This document shows, in pieces, positions 26,732-34,852 of a stretch of DNA of 64,000 bases. The DNA lies in assembly GCF_000333955.1 (NCBI RefSeq), contig NZ_CAPS01000055.1, positions 1 to 64,000 of the forward strand, in the 5' to 3' direction. The DNA is from Rhodococcus sp. AW25M09 (lineage in GTDB: Bacteria; Actinomycetota; Actinomycetes; Mycobacteriales; Mycobacteriaceae). A program made the position numbers and the translations under genes. How positions within the stretch are numbered: position 1 is the first letter of the stretch; each line of letters begins with the position of its first letter. The notes under the pieces are model-generated. The model had not been told where the DNA came from and searched no databases. It saw only the letters and a program-made list of their open reading frames with translations.

Positions 26732-27076
26732 TCAGAGTCTGGCTTGGGCCAGGCGTTGGCTCGAGACGCATTCGGCCAGTTCGGCACGAATCTTGTCGCG
26801 TTGCGATTTCGTGAACCGCCAGATCTGCAAGGACAACGCGTGCTGTGCGTCTGTAATGCTGACACCGAGTAAATCAGCGACCGCTTGTTGTGCGTCCGCA
26901 TCATCGTCGGATTCGCTTATCGTCTGCATGAGCTCGCCCCAGCGGTCAACGGCGGCGACGAGGACCGTGAGCACTTCAATCCGGTCGGCCAGCATTCGTA
27001 CGACGAATGCTGGATCGTCCGGGCCGCCCGGGATTGCGTGTATCGGTCCGTCGCCTCGAAAACTCTCAGCACCCAT
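26732..27076 (-). CDS. Small orphan protein with a GyrA/ParC-like helical motif
   Basis: This is a 114-aa protein I do not recognise as a named family. The middle (LADRIEVLTVLVAAVDRWGE) is a predicted helix. The C-terminal stretch VSITDAQHALSLQIWRFTK followed by SQRDKIRAEL closely resembles the coil of type II topoisomerase A subunits, where the usual pattern is Q-A-x-x-I-L-D-x-x-L-x-x-L-T-x-x-E-x-x-K-I. It is probably a stand-alone coiled-coil or dimerising piece. The start at 27076 is supported by a CATGCT box 6 nt upstream; longer starts (to 27157) are possible. It lies alone in a stretch of weaker codon bias. Confidence 0.55.
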   Translation of the reverse strand: MGAESFRGDGPIHAIPGGPDDPAFVVRMLADRIEVLTVLVAAVDRWGELMQTISESDDDADAQQAVADLLGVSITDAQHALSLQIWRFTKSQRDKIRAELAECVSSQRLAQARL

Positions 27077-27289
27077 ATGTTCAGCATGGCAGACGGACAG
27101 TCCCCGTTGGCCGAGGTTTCGACTGCGTAGGTGCAGCGCTGTGGCTGGGAATTTCACGTTGCCGCTTCGTCCAGGACTGCCATGCTGCGGCAGGCTGGAT
27201 TTCTCGGCGCTCTCGTATTTGTCGAAGATGTCCTTGGGTAGCGCGCTTTATGGGATGGTGCAGTTTCCGGTCGACGGAGGGAAATTGGT

Positions 27290-27694
27290 ATGCGGGTTCG
27301 TCAGTCATCGATGCCCGTTGCGTGTGCGATTCTCATTTGTTCCACCGCGGCGGGGTGCGGTGCCGTGGGAACTGACGCCGTCGAGCGGACGAACGCCCCG
27401 GCCGCTGTCCACGCTTCGCCGACCGAAGACGTCACCTCGGACGGGACGCGTGATCCAGTCCCCGACCGGGTCACGGTCACTCAACCGGCTCACGTCGACA
27501 CCAATGTACGGCCCGCCGACGTACCCGTATGGCCCGGTCCGGATCCTTCCGACTTCCTCGTCCCGAATCCGCCGGCAGGAGAAATTGGTCGACTCGCCGG
27601 TGCGGAGGCAGAGGATGTCTTCGTCGCGGCGCAGAAAAATCCCGGTGAGTTTTGGAACGTCGGGGGCGTCGTGCTGTGGTTAGTGGTTACGTAG
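27290..27694 (+). CDS. Putative small lipoprotein
   Basis: This is a 134-aa protein with an N-terminal hydrophobic stretch (residues 8-22) ending in STAAGC. Cys23 could be lipidated, although the lipobox is not ideal because -3 is Ala. The rest is Pro/Asp/Thr-rich, with DVPVWPGPDPSDFLVPNPP in the middle, and looks like an extracellular flexible protein. GGAGGG precedes the ATG at a good distance. The C-terminus ends abruptly in a hydrophobic VVLWLVVT, so truncation by a frameshift near 27680 is possible. No family recognised. Confidence 0.6.
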   Translation: MRVRQSSMPVACAILICSTAAGCGAVGTDAVERTNAPAAVHASPTEDVTSDGTRDPVPDRVTVTQPAHVDTNVRPADVPVWPGPDPSDFLVPNPPAGEIGRLAGAEAEDVFVAAQKNPGEFWNVGGVVLWLVVT

Positions 27695-28014
27695 TCCGGC
27701 GCGCGCAACGCCTGTTCAGTCGACTCGAGGAATCGACTGCGCGTGCAAGTCCGGTGTTGTTCACTTCCAATCCGGAATGCGCAGGAAGAGGCAGGGCGGA
27801 TTCGATTATTCGAACGGCGGAATTGCTGTCTTCGAATCCTGCAGCAATTTCCACAGACTTGGAGAAGGTCCGATCCGGTCCGGTGGCCTACCTCCGGGAC
27901 TCCGGATGCGGCGTTGAATGTAGATTGTGGCGACAAGTTCAGCGTGATGAGAGTAGCGAGCCCTGCACTCTTGGATTTCGTGGTTGTTGCTGTTCATGCT
28001 CAGAGGAAGCGCTG
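27695..28014. other. Intergenic or decayed stretch without a supported gene
   Basis: All forward frames contain fragments without coding-like third-position bias, and no ribosome site or domain is visible. Frame 1 stays open from 27652 into the next gene, but its residues look random. It may hold the decayed 3' part of the lipoprotein gene or the promoter of the next gene. Confidence 0.5.
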
Positions 28015-28395
28015 TTGAACAGAATCCGTCAGATTTTTCGACGTCCGATCAGTTGGGTTCTCTGTGCGCTTGTCTCCGCTGCATCCGTCCTCTTCGCAGG
28101 CTACAACTTTCAGGGCGACAGCCGTTGGGATGTTTTTCTGCAATGGCACCGAGGTCCGCCGCTTGTTGCGTTGGTCCTGGTTGGTTCGATCTGTGAGATT
28201 CTCTTCGCGAACGGCCGGATGCGTCGAACGCGGGCACTCATTTTGGTGCCGGCGGCGATCTTTCAACTGAAAGATGCGCTCTTTTTCCTGTACGCCCCGG
28301 ATCCGACCAGGTTGCCGGGTATCGCTAGCGCCGTACTGATCCTGGTGGCTGCTGTGGTTGCGCTGGAGAAACAAGGTTCGGAAAGGTTTGTCTGA
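28015..28395 (+). CDS. Small multi-span membrane protein
   Basis: This is a 126-aa hydrophobic protein with about four membrane segments: SWVLCALVSAASVLFAGYNF, PPLVALVLVGSICEILFA, ALILVPAAIFQLKDALFFLY and GIASAVLILVAAVVAL. It starts at TTG 28015, chosen because GAGGA lies ~8 nt upstream and the first helix follows directly. The frame is open further upstream but without coding character. The function is unknown; no family recognised. Confidence 0.55.
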   Translation: MNRIRQIFRRPISWVLCALVSAASVLFAGYNFQGDSRWDVFLQWHRGPPLVALVLVGSICEILFANGRMRRTRALILVPAAIFQLKDALFFLYAPDPTRLPGIASAVLILVAAVVALEKQGSERFV

Positions 28396-28514
28396 TTTTT
28401 TGGCCGACAGGCCCGGGTCGCACTGGACGGCCCGGTGCCGGGTCGCTGGCTTATTGATACTCGGCCTGGGAACCTGGGAGGACATGAACCGATTGGGAAG
28501 AGGGTGACGGACAC

Positions 28515-28838
28515 ATGGTGCTTGCAGTGTGTGTCATCGCGCTTGCTGTGCTGCTCCACGTCGTGGCAGCTCGAATCGCGTCGCGTGAGAACTACGGCCG
28601 TAGGTTGCCCACCGTGAACGGCTCGTATCCGGTCAGGCCTGTCCAGCGTGCCCGAAGCGCTCAGTCCGCTGGATGGATGCTGAGTATCGTCGGTGCGCTA
28701 CAGCTCGGCAATCATTTCTGGTTGACCGAGCCGTGGCTGGCCATGGGCGTCGTGGTGGCGGTTCTTCTGCTGGTGAACGGCTTACCGAGTGTGCTGGTGA
28801 CTGCGCTGCACAACAGCAATCTGCGGACGGAAAACTAG
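28515..28838 (+). CDS. Small membrane protein, function unknown
   Basis: This is a 107-aa protein with three likely helices: residues 2-19 (VLAVCVIALAVLLHVVAA), about 52-70 (AGWMLSIVGALQLGNHFWL) and about 75-98 (MGVVVAVLLLVNGLPSVLVT). Between the first two lies a short basic loop. No recognised domain. It follows the previous membrane protein gene by 120 nt, and the two may form a small accessory unit. The ribosome site is weak. Confidence 0.65.
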   Translation: MVLAVCVIALAVLLHVVAARIASRENYGRRLPTVNGSYPVRPVQRARSAQSAGWMLSIVGALQLGNHFWLTEPWLAMGVVVAVLLLVNGLPSVLVTALHNSNLRTEN

Positions 28839-29079
28839 GGCCGGAACAATTCCGACGCCTGCCACTGATAAGCGATCAGGACGTAAAGACTTTCCCAGGA
28901 TTCAGGATTCAGGATTCCGTCGCCGGCGTGGGAGATGTTGGCGATTGTCGTCTCGTACCTCCGCGGGGAGAGATTTCGACAACTGTTCGACGAGCGACAT
29001 GCCTCGACTGTTGCTGCGACCTGCACCTCCGCGGCTGAACCGACTGTTCTGGCTGCCTGGCCGACAGCGGGTGCAGCGC

Positions 29080-30039
29080 TCAGATCTCGATCCCCGTCGC
29101 CTCGACCACGCTGGCCCACAGTGCATCTCGCACCCGAGGGGAATCTCCACGCCAGGACGGGTAATGCGTCGGCCGCGGAGCTCGGTCGTGCCAGAACGTG
29201 CCGGTGCTGGTCAACGCGGGGTCGGCTGCCACGAGCCAGACGATGGTGTCGGCACCGTCGTCGGCGCTGCGCAGAATCGGTCTCAGCACCGAACCGAACA
29301 TCGGCATCGAACCGGTGACGCCGGGAGTGGCTGCCCAACCCGGGTGCATGCTGTGCACCACCGGGTCGTCTTCTTGCGAAAAGTGTTCGGCCAGTTGCTC
29401 GGCCAGCACCACCTGCATGCGCTTGGTCCTGGCGTACGCCGTCATGCCGGAGTACCGGCCGCTCTCGTACTCGAAGTCCGAGTTCTGCATCGGCACCGCA
29501 TACATGCCGCCGCTCGAGACGAAGACGACCCGTGATCCGGCATCGAACAGTTCTCGCAGTCCCACCGTCAACGCGACCGGCCCGAGAACATGGGTGGCGA
29601 AAGCGGATTCGTGTCCCTGAGCGGACATCGTTCGCTCCTCCGGCATGACCCCGGCGCAGTGCACCAGAGCGTGCACCGACGTGAGTTCCGAGGCCAGCGC
29701 TGCGATCAATGCCGCCACGGAATCGAGATTGCTGACATCGCACTCACGCACCACCAGGGAGGCGTCGGGCACCTCGGCTCGGATGGCAGCGACGGCGGAC
29801 TCGAGTCGCTCGGCGGACCTGCCGACCAGATGCACTCGCGCTCCGAGCCGGGCGAGTTCTTTCGCCGTCGCCGCGCCCAATCCCGACGACGCGCCGGTCA
29901 CCACCACGTCGATGGGGGAGGGAAAGGGTGCCGGATCGGCGGCCCAGAAGCGCCGACGCACCGTGGCACCGATTCGGGAGTATCCGGGAACGACAGTTCT
30001 GTCGAGGATGGTGTCCACCGTGCGGCTCAGCAATGACAT
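29080..30039 (-). CDS. SDR family NAD(P)-dependent oxidoreductase
   Basis: This is a 319-aa short-chain dehydrogenase with an N-terminal extension of ~40 residues. The cofactor motif TGASSGLGAATAKEL is near 46-60, LVGRSAERL follows the second strand, then HCAGVMPEERT (N-A-G position altered to CAG), VFVSSGGMY and YARTKRMQ with the catalytic Tyr and Lys. It resembles retinol dehydrogenase/WW-oxidoreductase-like SDRs that act on lipophilic substrates. I chose the ATG at 30039; a TTG lies at 30048. Divergent from the amylosucrase gene over 71 nt. Confidence 0.88.
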   Translation of the reverse strand: MSLLSRTVDTILDRTVVPGYSRIGATVRRRFWAADPAPFPSPIDVVVTGASSGLGAATAKELARLGARVHLVGRSAERLESAVAAIRAEVPDASLVVRECDVSNLDSVAALIAALASELTSVHALVHCAGVMPEERTMSAQGHESAFATHVLGPVALTVGLRELFDAGSRVVFVSSGGMYAVPMQNSDFEYESGRYSGMTAYARTKRMQVVLAEQLAEHFSQEDDPVVHSMHPGWAATPGVTGSMPMFGSVLRPILRSADDGADTIVWLVAADPALTSTGTFWHDRAPRPTHYPSWRGDSPRVRDALWASVVEATGIEI

Positions 30040-30110
30040 AGTGCGCAAGTACCCCGAGGTGTCGGGATATATGCGCGTCGGCGCCGGCCGCTCGATGCCA
30101 TGATGAGTCC

Positions 30111-32024
30111 ATGGCGCACCCCACGGTCTCCGACGTCACCCGCGACATCCTCGCCGAACTGCCTGCTCATCGACGCGAGACGTTCCAGCTGCGTCTCGAG
30201 CAGTGGTTTCCCGATCTGCACGACGCGGTCACTGCCGTCTACCCCGACCCCGACGCCGTGGCGGCAACACTGGTCGAGATCGCAGCGCGTGCGTACGCAG
30301 CCCGCGCCGAGGATCTGCATCGGCTCGATCAGCGCCGATTGCTCGAGCCCGACTGGTTTCAGCAGCCCGACATGTTCGGCTACGCCTGCTACGTCGACCG
30401 GTACGGCCAGACCTTGCGCGGCGTGGGCGAACGTCTCGACCATCTAACGAACCTCGGCGTCACGTATCTGCACTTGATGCCGTTGCTGCAACCTCGGCCC
30501 GGTGACAACGACGGAGGATTCGCCGTGATGGACTACCGCGCGGTGCGAGAAGACCTGGGCACCAACGAGGATCTGCGTGCGCTCGCGGACACCCTTCGTG
30601 CACGCGGCATCAGCCTTGTGGTCGACCTCGTGCTCAATCACGTTGCCCTCGAACACGAGTGGGCGGTGAAGGCGCGCGCCGGCGATCCGAAGTATCGAGA
30701 CTACTTCCTGATCTATCCCGATCGAACCACCCCGGACTCCTACGAGCGCACGCTCCCCGAGGTGTTCCCGGACTTCGCACCCGGCAGCTTCACCTTCGAC
30801 GACGAACTCGGCGAATGGGTGTGGACGACGTTCAACGAATGGCAGTGGGATCTGAATTGGGCCAATCCCGCTGTGCTGCAGGAGTTCGCGAGCATAGTCC
30901 TGCATCTGGCCAACCTGGGCGTCGAGGTGCTCCGCCTCGACGCGATTGCATTCCTCTGGAAGCGGCTCGGTACCAACTGTCAGAATCAACCCGAGGTGCA
31001 CGCGGTCACCCAGGCTCTGCGCGCCACCGCTCGACTCGCTGCTCCGGCGACCCTGTTCAAGGCCGAGGCGATCGACGGACCCCGCGACCTCCTGCCCTAT
31101 CTCGGGCAGGGCCGGCACACGGGTCGAGTATCGGACATCGCGTACCACAACTCGTTGATGGTGCAGGTGTGGTCGATGTTGGCAACGGGCAGTACGGCAT
31201 TGGCGCGTCACGCCTTGGCGTCGCTGCCACCCACGCCGCCCAGCGGCACCTGGGTGACGTACGTTCGCTGCCACGACGACATCGGCTGGGCCATCGACGA
31301 CGGCGACGCAGCCTCACTGGGACTCTCTGGCGCAGGGCATCGACACTTTCTGGCCGACTGGTATTCCGGCGAATTCGACGGCTCCTGGGCCGAAGGCCTG
31401 GTGTTCCAGTACAACCGGGACACCGGCGACCGCCGGATCAGTGGAACCGCGTCCGCGCTCACCGGGCTGGGCCCGTCGCGTCTCGATCCCGACGGCGCGT
31501 TCGGGCGAATCTTTCTGGCGCACGCCATCATTGCCAGCTGGGGCGGTATTCCCGTCGTGTGGAGCGGCGATGAGCTCGGCTCCCCGGGGAATGCGAACTG
31601 GGCCGACGAACCGGCTCATGCCGAGGACAACCGGTGGGTGCATCGGCCGCGCGTGACCGATGCCGATCGAGAAGGCCGATTCCAGCAGGGGAGCGATGCG
31701 CAACGGGTGTTCGACGGTATCGCCCGCATCGCGAAGGTACGTGCCGGCCTCCCGATGTTGCACGCCGAGGCACCGGTGGACGTGCAGACCGATACCGATG
31801 ACGGTCTGCTCGTGGTGCGCAGGCGTCATCCCAGCGGCACGCTGCTCGGCCTCTACAACGTGACGGCCGAGCATCGAGCCTTCCCGCACGCTCAGCTGAT
31901 CGAGCTCGGCATCCCGGCCCCGACCGAGGTGCTATCGCAGCACGATCTACACGTCGACGACGCCGGATCGGTGTGGATGCCGCCCTACGCCGCGTGGTGG
32001 ATCGTCGACAACCCCCTGCGTTAG
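30111..32024 (+). CDS. Amylosucrase (GH13 subfamily 4)
   Basis: Amylosucrase uses sucrose to build alpha-1,4-glucan and releases fructose. The 637-aa protein has the helical N-domain (about 1-90) and a GH13 barrel with VVDLVLNHVALEHEW (region I), EVLRLDAIAFLWK (nucleophile Asp), LFKAEAID (general acid Glu) and VRCHDDIGW (transition-state Asp). The DRYGQTL, PRPGDNDGGFAVMDYR and WQWDLNWANP stretches are typical of amylosucrase and related trehalose synthase-like enzymes. Sucrose hydrolase activity would be the main alternative. The ATG at 30111 lies 6 nt after CATGAT. The stop lies in a three-fold tandem repeat. Confidence 0.88.
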   Translation: MAHPTVSDVTRDILAELPAHRRETFQLRLEQWFPDLHDAVTAVYPDPDAVAATLVEIAARAYAARAEDLHRLDQRRLLEPDWFQQPDMFGYACYVDRYGQTLRGVGERLDHLTNLGVTYLHLMPLLQPRPGDNDGGFAVMDYRAVREDLGTNEDLRALADTLRARGISLVVDLVLNHVALEHEWAVKARAGDPKYRDYFLIYPDRTTPDSYERTLPEVFPDFAPGSFTFDDELGEWVWTTFNEWQWDLNWANPAVLQEFASIVLHLANLGVEVLRLDAIAFLWKRLGTNCQNQPEVHAVTQALRATARLAAPATLFKAEAIDGPRDLLPYLGQGRHTGRVSDIAYHNSLMVQVWSMLATGSTALARHALASLPPTPPSGTWVTYVRCHDDIGWAIDDGDAASLGLSGAGHRHFLADWYSGEFDGSWAEGLVFQYNRDTGDRRISGTASALTGLGPSRLDPDGAFGRIFLAHAIIASWGGIPVVWSGDELGSPGNANWADEPAHAEDNRWVHRPRVTDADREGRFQQGSDAQRVFDGIARIAKVRAGLPMLHAEAPVDVQTDTDDGLLVVRRRHPSGTLLGLYNVTAEHRAFPHAQLIELGIPAPTEVLSQHDLHVDDAGSVWMPPYAAWWIVDNPLR

Positions 32025-32056
32025 ACAACCCCTGCGTTAGGCAACCCCCTGCGCTA
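32007..32056 (+). repeat. Three tandem copies of the amylosucrase gene end
   Basis: Units of 17, 16 and 17 nt (consensus GACAACCCCCTGCGTTA) follow one another at 32007-32023, 32024-32039 and 32040-32056. The first contains the last codons of the gene (Asp-Asn-Pro-Leu-Arg) and leads into its stop. The other two lie beyond the stop. The small differences between units suggest an old slippage event. Confidence 0.85.
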
Positions 32057-32130
32057 GAAGAGGCGGGCCCGTGATCGGGCTGTTACCCTCCCCGAGACGG
32101 TCGGTCGATACGAACAAGGGGACAATCTCC

Positions 32131-33087
32131 ATGCTGCATGGTCGGATACGAAGTCTGGTGCTCGCTGTGGTGGCGGTGTTGGTCGCCACGATGGCAACGG
32201 TGCTGATGGGGACCGGTGTGGCGAAGGCCGACTCCGAGCTCGTCTACGTGTACTCGCCGTCGATGGACAAGAACATCCCGATCAAGGTCCTCACAGCGGC
32301 CGGTGGCGGACCCGCTCCCACGCTGTATCTCCTCGACGGCCTCCGCGCACCCGAGGACAACAGCGGCTGGCTCATCGAGACCGACGTCGAAAGCTTCTTC
32401 GCCGACAAGCACGTCAACGTGGTCATTCCGTTCGGCGGCGGCGGAACTTTCTACTCCGACTGGCAGCGCGACGACCCCAAGCTCGGACGGGTGAAGTGGG
32501 AAACGTTCCTCACCCAGGAACTGCCGCCCTTCATGGCCGATCGTTTCGGCAGTGACAACGTCAACAACGCCGTGGCCGGCCTGTCGATGAGCGGCACCTC
32601 GGCACTGAACCTCGCCGCACACCGCCCGGACTTCTACAAGGCGGTCGCCTCGTTCAGTGGCTACCCGACCGCGAGCAGTCCCGGATTCGCGCAGGGCATC
32701 TCGGTGGCCGTGGGCGAGATGGGCGGCAACGCTCGCAACATGTGGGGTGCGTGGCCTTCCGCGGACTGGATCCGCAACGACCCGTCGCTCAACGTCGGCG
32801 CGCTGCGCAATACGGCGGTCTACGTTTCCTCGGGAAGTGGCTCACCCGCAACGGACCCTGTGTTCAACCCGACGAGCAGCAGCTTCGACCCCGTCAGGTT
32901 CGCGCAGATGGTGCCGCTCGAAACTGCAGCGGGTATGAGCAGTCGCGCCTTCGTGCCCCTCCTACAGGCGGCAGGCGGACGGCCCAACGTCAAGATCACC
33001 GGCACCGGTGTGCACTGGTGGAACCACTGGGAGCAGCACCTGCACGAGGCGTGGTTCGAGACCATTGCCCCCACAGTCGGCGGCTGA
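32131..33087 (+). CDS. Antigen 85-like esterase/mycolyltransferase, secreted (second copy)
   Basis: This 318-aa protein is paralogous to the one at 23558. A signal peptide (about 1-35, LVLAVVAVLVATMATVLMG, then TGVAKA) is followed by ELVYVYSPSMDKNIPIKVL. GTFYSDWQRDDPKLGRVKWE and FLTQELPPFM come next, then the nucleophile Ser in AGLSMSGTSA (about 153) and His in GTGVHWWNHWEQ (about 294). It probably acts on mycolate or other acyl chains in the cell envelope. ATG at 32131 with GGGGA upstream. Its last 92 nt overlap the convergent glycosyltransferase gene. Confidence 0.9.
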   Translation: MLHGRIRSLVLAVVAVLVATMATVLMGTGVAKADSELVYVYSPSMDKNIPIKVLTAAGGGPAPTLYLLDGLRAPEDNSGWLIETDVESFFADKHVNVVIPFGGGGTFYSDWQRDDPKLGRVKWETFLTQELPPFMADRFGSDNVNNAVAGLSMSGTSALNLAAHRPDFYKAVASFSGYPTASSPGFAQGISVAVGEMGGNARNMWGAWPSADWIRNDPSLNVGALRNTAVYVSSGSGSPATDPVFNPTSSSFDPVRFAQMVPLETAAGMSSRAFVPLLQAAGGRPNVKITGTGVHWWNHWEQHLHEAWFETIAPTVGG

Positions 33088-33961
33088 CCAGATTATCTGC
33101 AAGCGCGTGCTTGAACCGCAGCGATACCGTGCCGCGCAGGCTGCCCGCGCTCATCGCCCACATTCCTTTCGGTAGAGGTGAGAGCGACTCGGGCACCCAG
33201 GGATTCCTGAGGGTCAACCCGTATGCGAACAGCAGCAACGAACGGACGGTTGGCTGCTGTGCTCCGTTCGGCTCGTGCTTGTGGGTGACCTGCCAGGCAG
33301 ACTTCCCGTAGCCGATGCCTTGTCGGAAAGCGGCACGGGCCGTCGTCCTGAGTCGATAGGCCACCATCGCGTCGGGTGCGTGGCCGAGAGTCAGGCCGGC
33401 CTGCTGAATGCGCCAGGAGAGGTCGGCGTCTTCGCCGCCACCGAGAAAGGTCTCGTCGAACTTTCCCACTTCGTCGACGACGCGCCGCCACATCCCGAAA
33501 TTGTTGCCGTGCGCGTACGGAAGATACTCGGTGTCGAATCGCTCCTCCGGCGCCGGAACCACTCGCCAGGTGGACACCTCCGCCGAATTCAGTGTCCGTA
33601 CCTCGATCGGTCCCCCGACTGCGTCGAAGGATTCCGCTGCCCGGGTCAGGGCGGTGAGCCAATTCGGGTACACGGCATCGTCCTGGTCGGTGAAGGCCAG
33701 AAAATCGCCGTTGGCCGCGTCGATCCCTGCATTCCTCGCGTGTGGGGTACCCCTGACGTCGGAGCTGTCGATCCAGCGGATGTTCAGCGGCGACTCGAAG
33801 TGCGCAACGTGCTCACGGAGCCCGTCGGTGGACCCGTTGTCGCTGAGAATGACCTCGAACTCGCCCTCGTAGTCCTGCGCGGCGAGCGCTGCCAACTGAA
33901 CGTCGAGATCGGGTAGACCGTTGAAGGCCGGCACGATGACAGATACAAAACCAACTGGCAT
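32996..33961 (-). CDS. Glycosyltransferase family 2
   Basis: This is a 321-aa GT-A-fold glycosyltransferase. It has VSVIVPAFNGLPDL at the N-terminus, the nucleotide-binding DNGSTDG, the metal-binding region FTDQDDAVYPNW, a late GGGEDADLSWRIQQAG (catalytic base/acceptor motif) and a Trp-rich C-terminal region without clear membrane spans. The donor and acceptor sugars are unknown. The last ~30 residues are encoded antisense to the Ag85-like gene and are Arg/Ser/Thr-rich, so the natural protein may gain little from them. On the minus strand TAACGT lies 8 nt before the ATG at 33961, suggesting a nearly leaderless mRNA. Confidence 0.86.
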   Translation of the reverse strand: MPVGFVSVIVPAFNGLPDLDVQLAALAAQDYEGEFEVILSDNGSTDGLREHVAHFESPLNIRWIDSSDVRGTPHARNAGIDAANGDFLAFTDQDDAVYPNWLTALTRAAESFDAVGGPIEVRTLNSAEVSTWRVVPAPEERFDTEYLPYAHGNNFGMWRRVVDEVGKFDETFLGGGEDADLSWRIQQAGLTLGHAPDAMVAYRLRTTARAAFRQGIGYGKSAWQVTHKHEPNGAQQPTVRSLLLFAYGLTLRNPWVPESLSPLPKGMWAMSAGSLRGTVSLRFKHALADNLVSRRLWGQWSRTTPRAGAAPSGSTSAHRCR

Positions 33962-33991
33962 GTTTATTGACGTTACCTGGGTGAATCCCGT

Positions 33992-33997
33992 TATTCT
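33992..33997 (+). promoter_or_regulatory. -10 box of a leaderless VOC-protein transcript
   Basis: TATTCT ends 7 nt before the ATG at 34005. The opposite strand carries TAACGT (33975-33970) for the divergent glycosyltransferase, so two leaderless-type promoters lie within 45 nt. Confidence 0.5.
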
Positions 33998-34004
33998 GAC
34001 CGCT

Positions 34005-34364
34005 ATGACGACACCGAGGATCACCGTCGACTACACGGTGCTCGACTGCCCGGAACCGGCTGCGCTGGCGCGCTTCTACAGCACCATCCTCGGTTGGGAG
34101 TCGGTGCGCGACGACGGCGACTGGGTGGTGATCCACGGCCCGGGCGAACTCCGTCTGGCATTCCAACGGGCACCGGAATTCACCCCGATCGACTGGCCGA
34201 GCGAGGGCATCAAGATTCACCTCGACCTGGTGGTGGACGACATGGAGCAGGCACGAGATTTCGTCGTCGATGCCGGGGCCGAACTGATCGACCACGCTCA
34301 GTCCTCGTTCTGGGTGTTCCGCGATCCCGTGGGGCACATCTTCTGCCTGTGCAAGCGAAGTTGA
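34005..34364 (+). CDS. VOC family protein (glyoxalase/bleomycin-resistance fold)
   Basis: This is a 119-aa single-domain VOC protein. It begins ITVDYTVLDCPEPAALARFY, followed by STILGWESVRDDGDWV, FQRAPEFTPIDWP, KIHLDLVVDDMEQA with His in the metal-ligand position, and FRDPVGHIFCLC. The arrangement matches glyoxalase-like domain Glyoxalase_6. The substrate is unknown. The ATG at 34005 is preferred over upstream in-frame ATGs because a TATTCT -10 box fits a leaderless start there. It overlaps or nearly touches the SRPBCC gene behind it, so the two are probably one operon. Confidence 0.85.
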   Translation: MTTPRITVDYTVLDCPEPAALARFYSTILGWESVRDDGDWVVIHGPGELRLAFQRAPEFTPIDWPSEGIKIHLDLVVDDMEQARDFVVDAGAELIDHAQSSFWVFRDPVGHIFCLCKRS

Positions 34365-34375
34365 GCGACTCCCAA

Positions 34376-34852
34376 ATGGCCGGTGAAGCCGCTCCCGTGC
34401 TCGTGGAACGCTCGGCCGTCGTGCGGGCCGACGCCGCAACCGTGCACGCACTGATCGACAACTTTCACGAGTGGGTGAAGTGGTCGCCCTACGAAGGCAT
34501 CGACCCCGATCTGATGCGCACATACGCCGGTCCCGACGCTGGAGTCGGAGCCTCGTACGCGTGGTCGGGTAACCGCAGAGCCGGGGCCGGGACGATGACC
34601 ATCATCGAGTCGGTTCCCGCTCGGCGAATCGTTCTCGACCTCGCGTTCACCAAGCCGTTCGAGAATCGGAACGTCACGACGTTCCTGCTCGAGCCGACTG
34701 CCGACGGCACGCGCGTGACCTGGCGAATGTCGGGCAAGCAGAACGTTGTTTTCAGGCTGATCGGGAAAGTGTTCCCGATCATGGACAAGCTGGTCGCACC
34801 GGACTTCGAGAAGGGCCTCAGGCAACTCGCGGTTGTGGCAGAGCAGGCCTGA
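34376..34852 (+). CDS. SRPBCC family protein
   Basis: This is a 158-aa START/Bet v1-like protein, with AAPVLVERSAVVRADAATVH (first strand), LIDNFHEWVKWSPYEGIDPD, GASYAWSGNRRAGAGTMTI, RIVLDLAFTKPFENRN and VTWRMSGKQNV. Such polyketide-cyclase-like proteins bind hydrophobic ligands; no catalytic residue can be assigned. A TTG at 34361 overlaps the stop of the VOC gene and would extend it by 5 residues; I give the ATG. The final 35 nt overlap the convergent hydrolase gene. Confidence 0.83.
   Translation: MAGEAAPVLVERSAVVRADAATVHALIDNFHEWVKWSPYEGIDPDLMRTYAGPDAGVGASYAWSGNRRAGAGTMTIIESVPARRIVLDLAFTKPFENRNVTTFLLEPTADGTRVTWRMSGKQNVVFRLIGKVFPIMDKLVAPDFEKGLRQLAVVAEQA

Noticed and set aside
27652..28014. 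N-terminal extension of the membrane protein at 28015
   Set aside because: The frame is open but third-position bias is weak, the residues look random, and a good GAGGA site supports the TTG at 28015.
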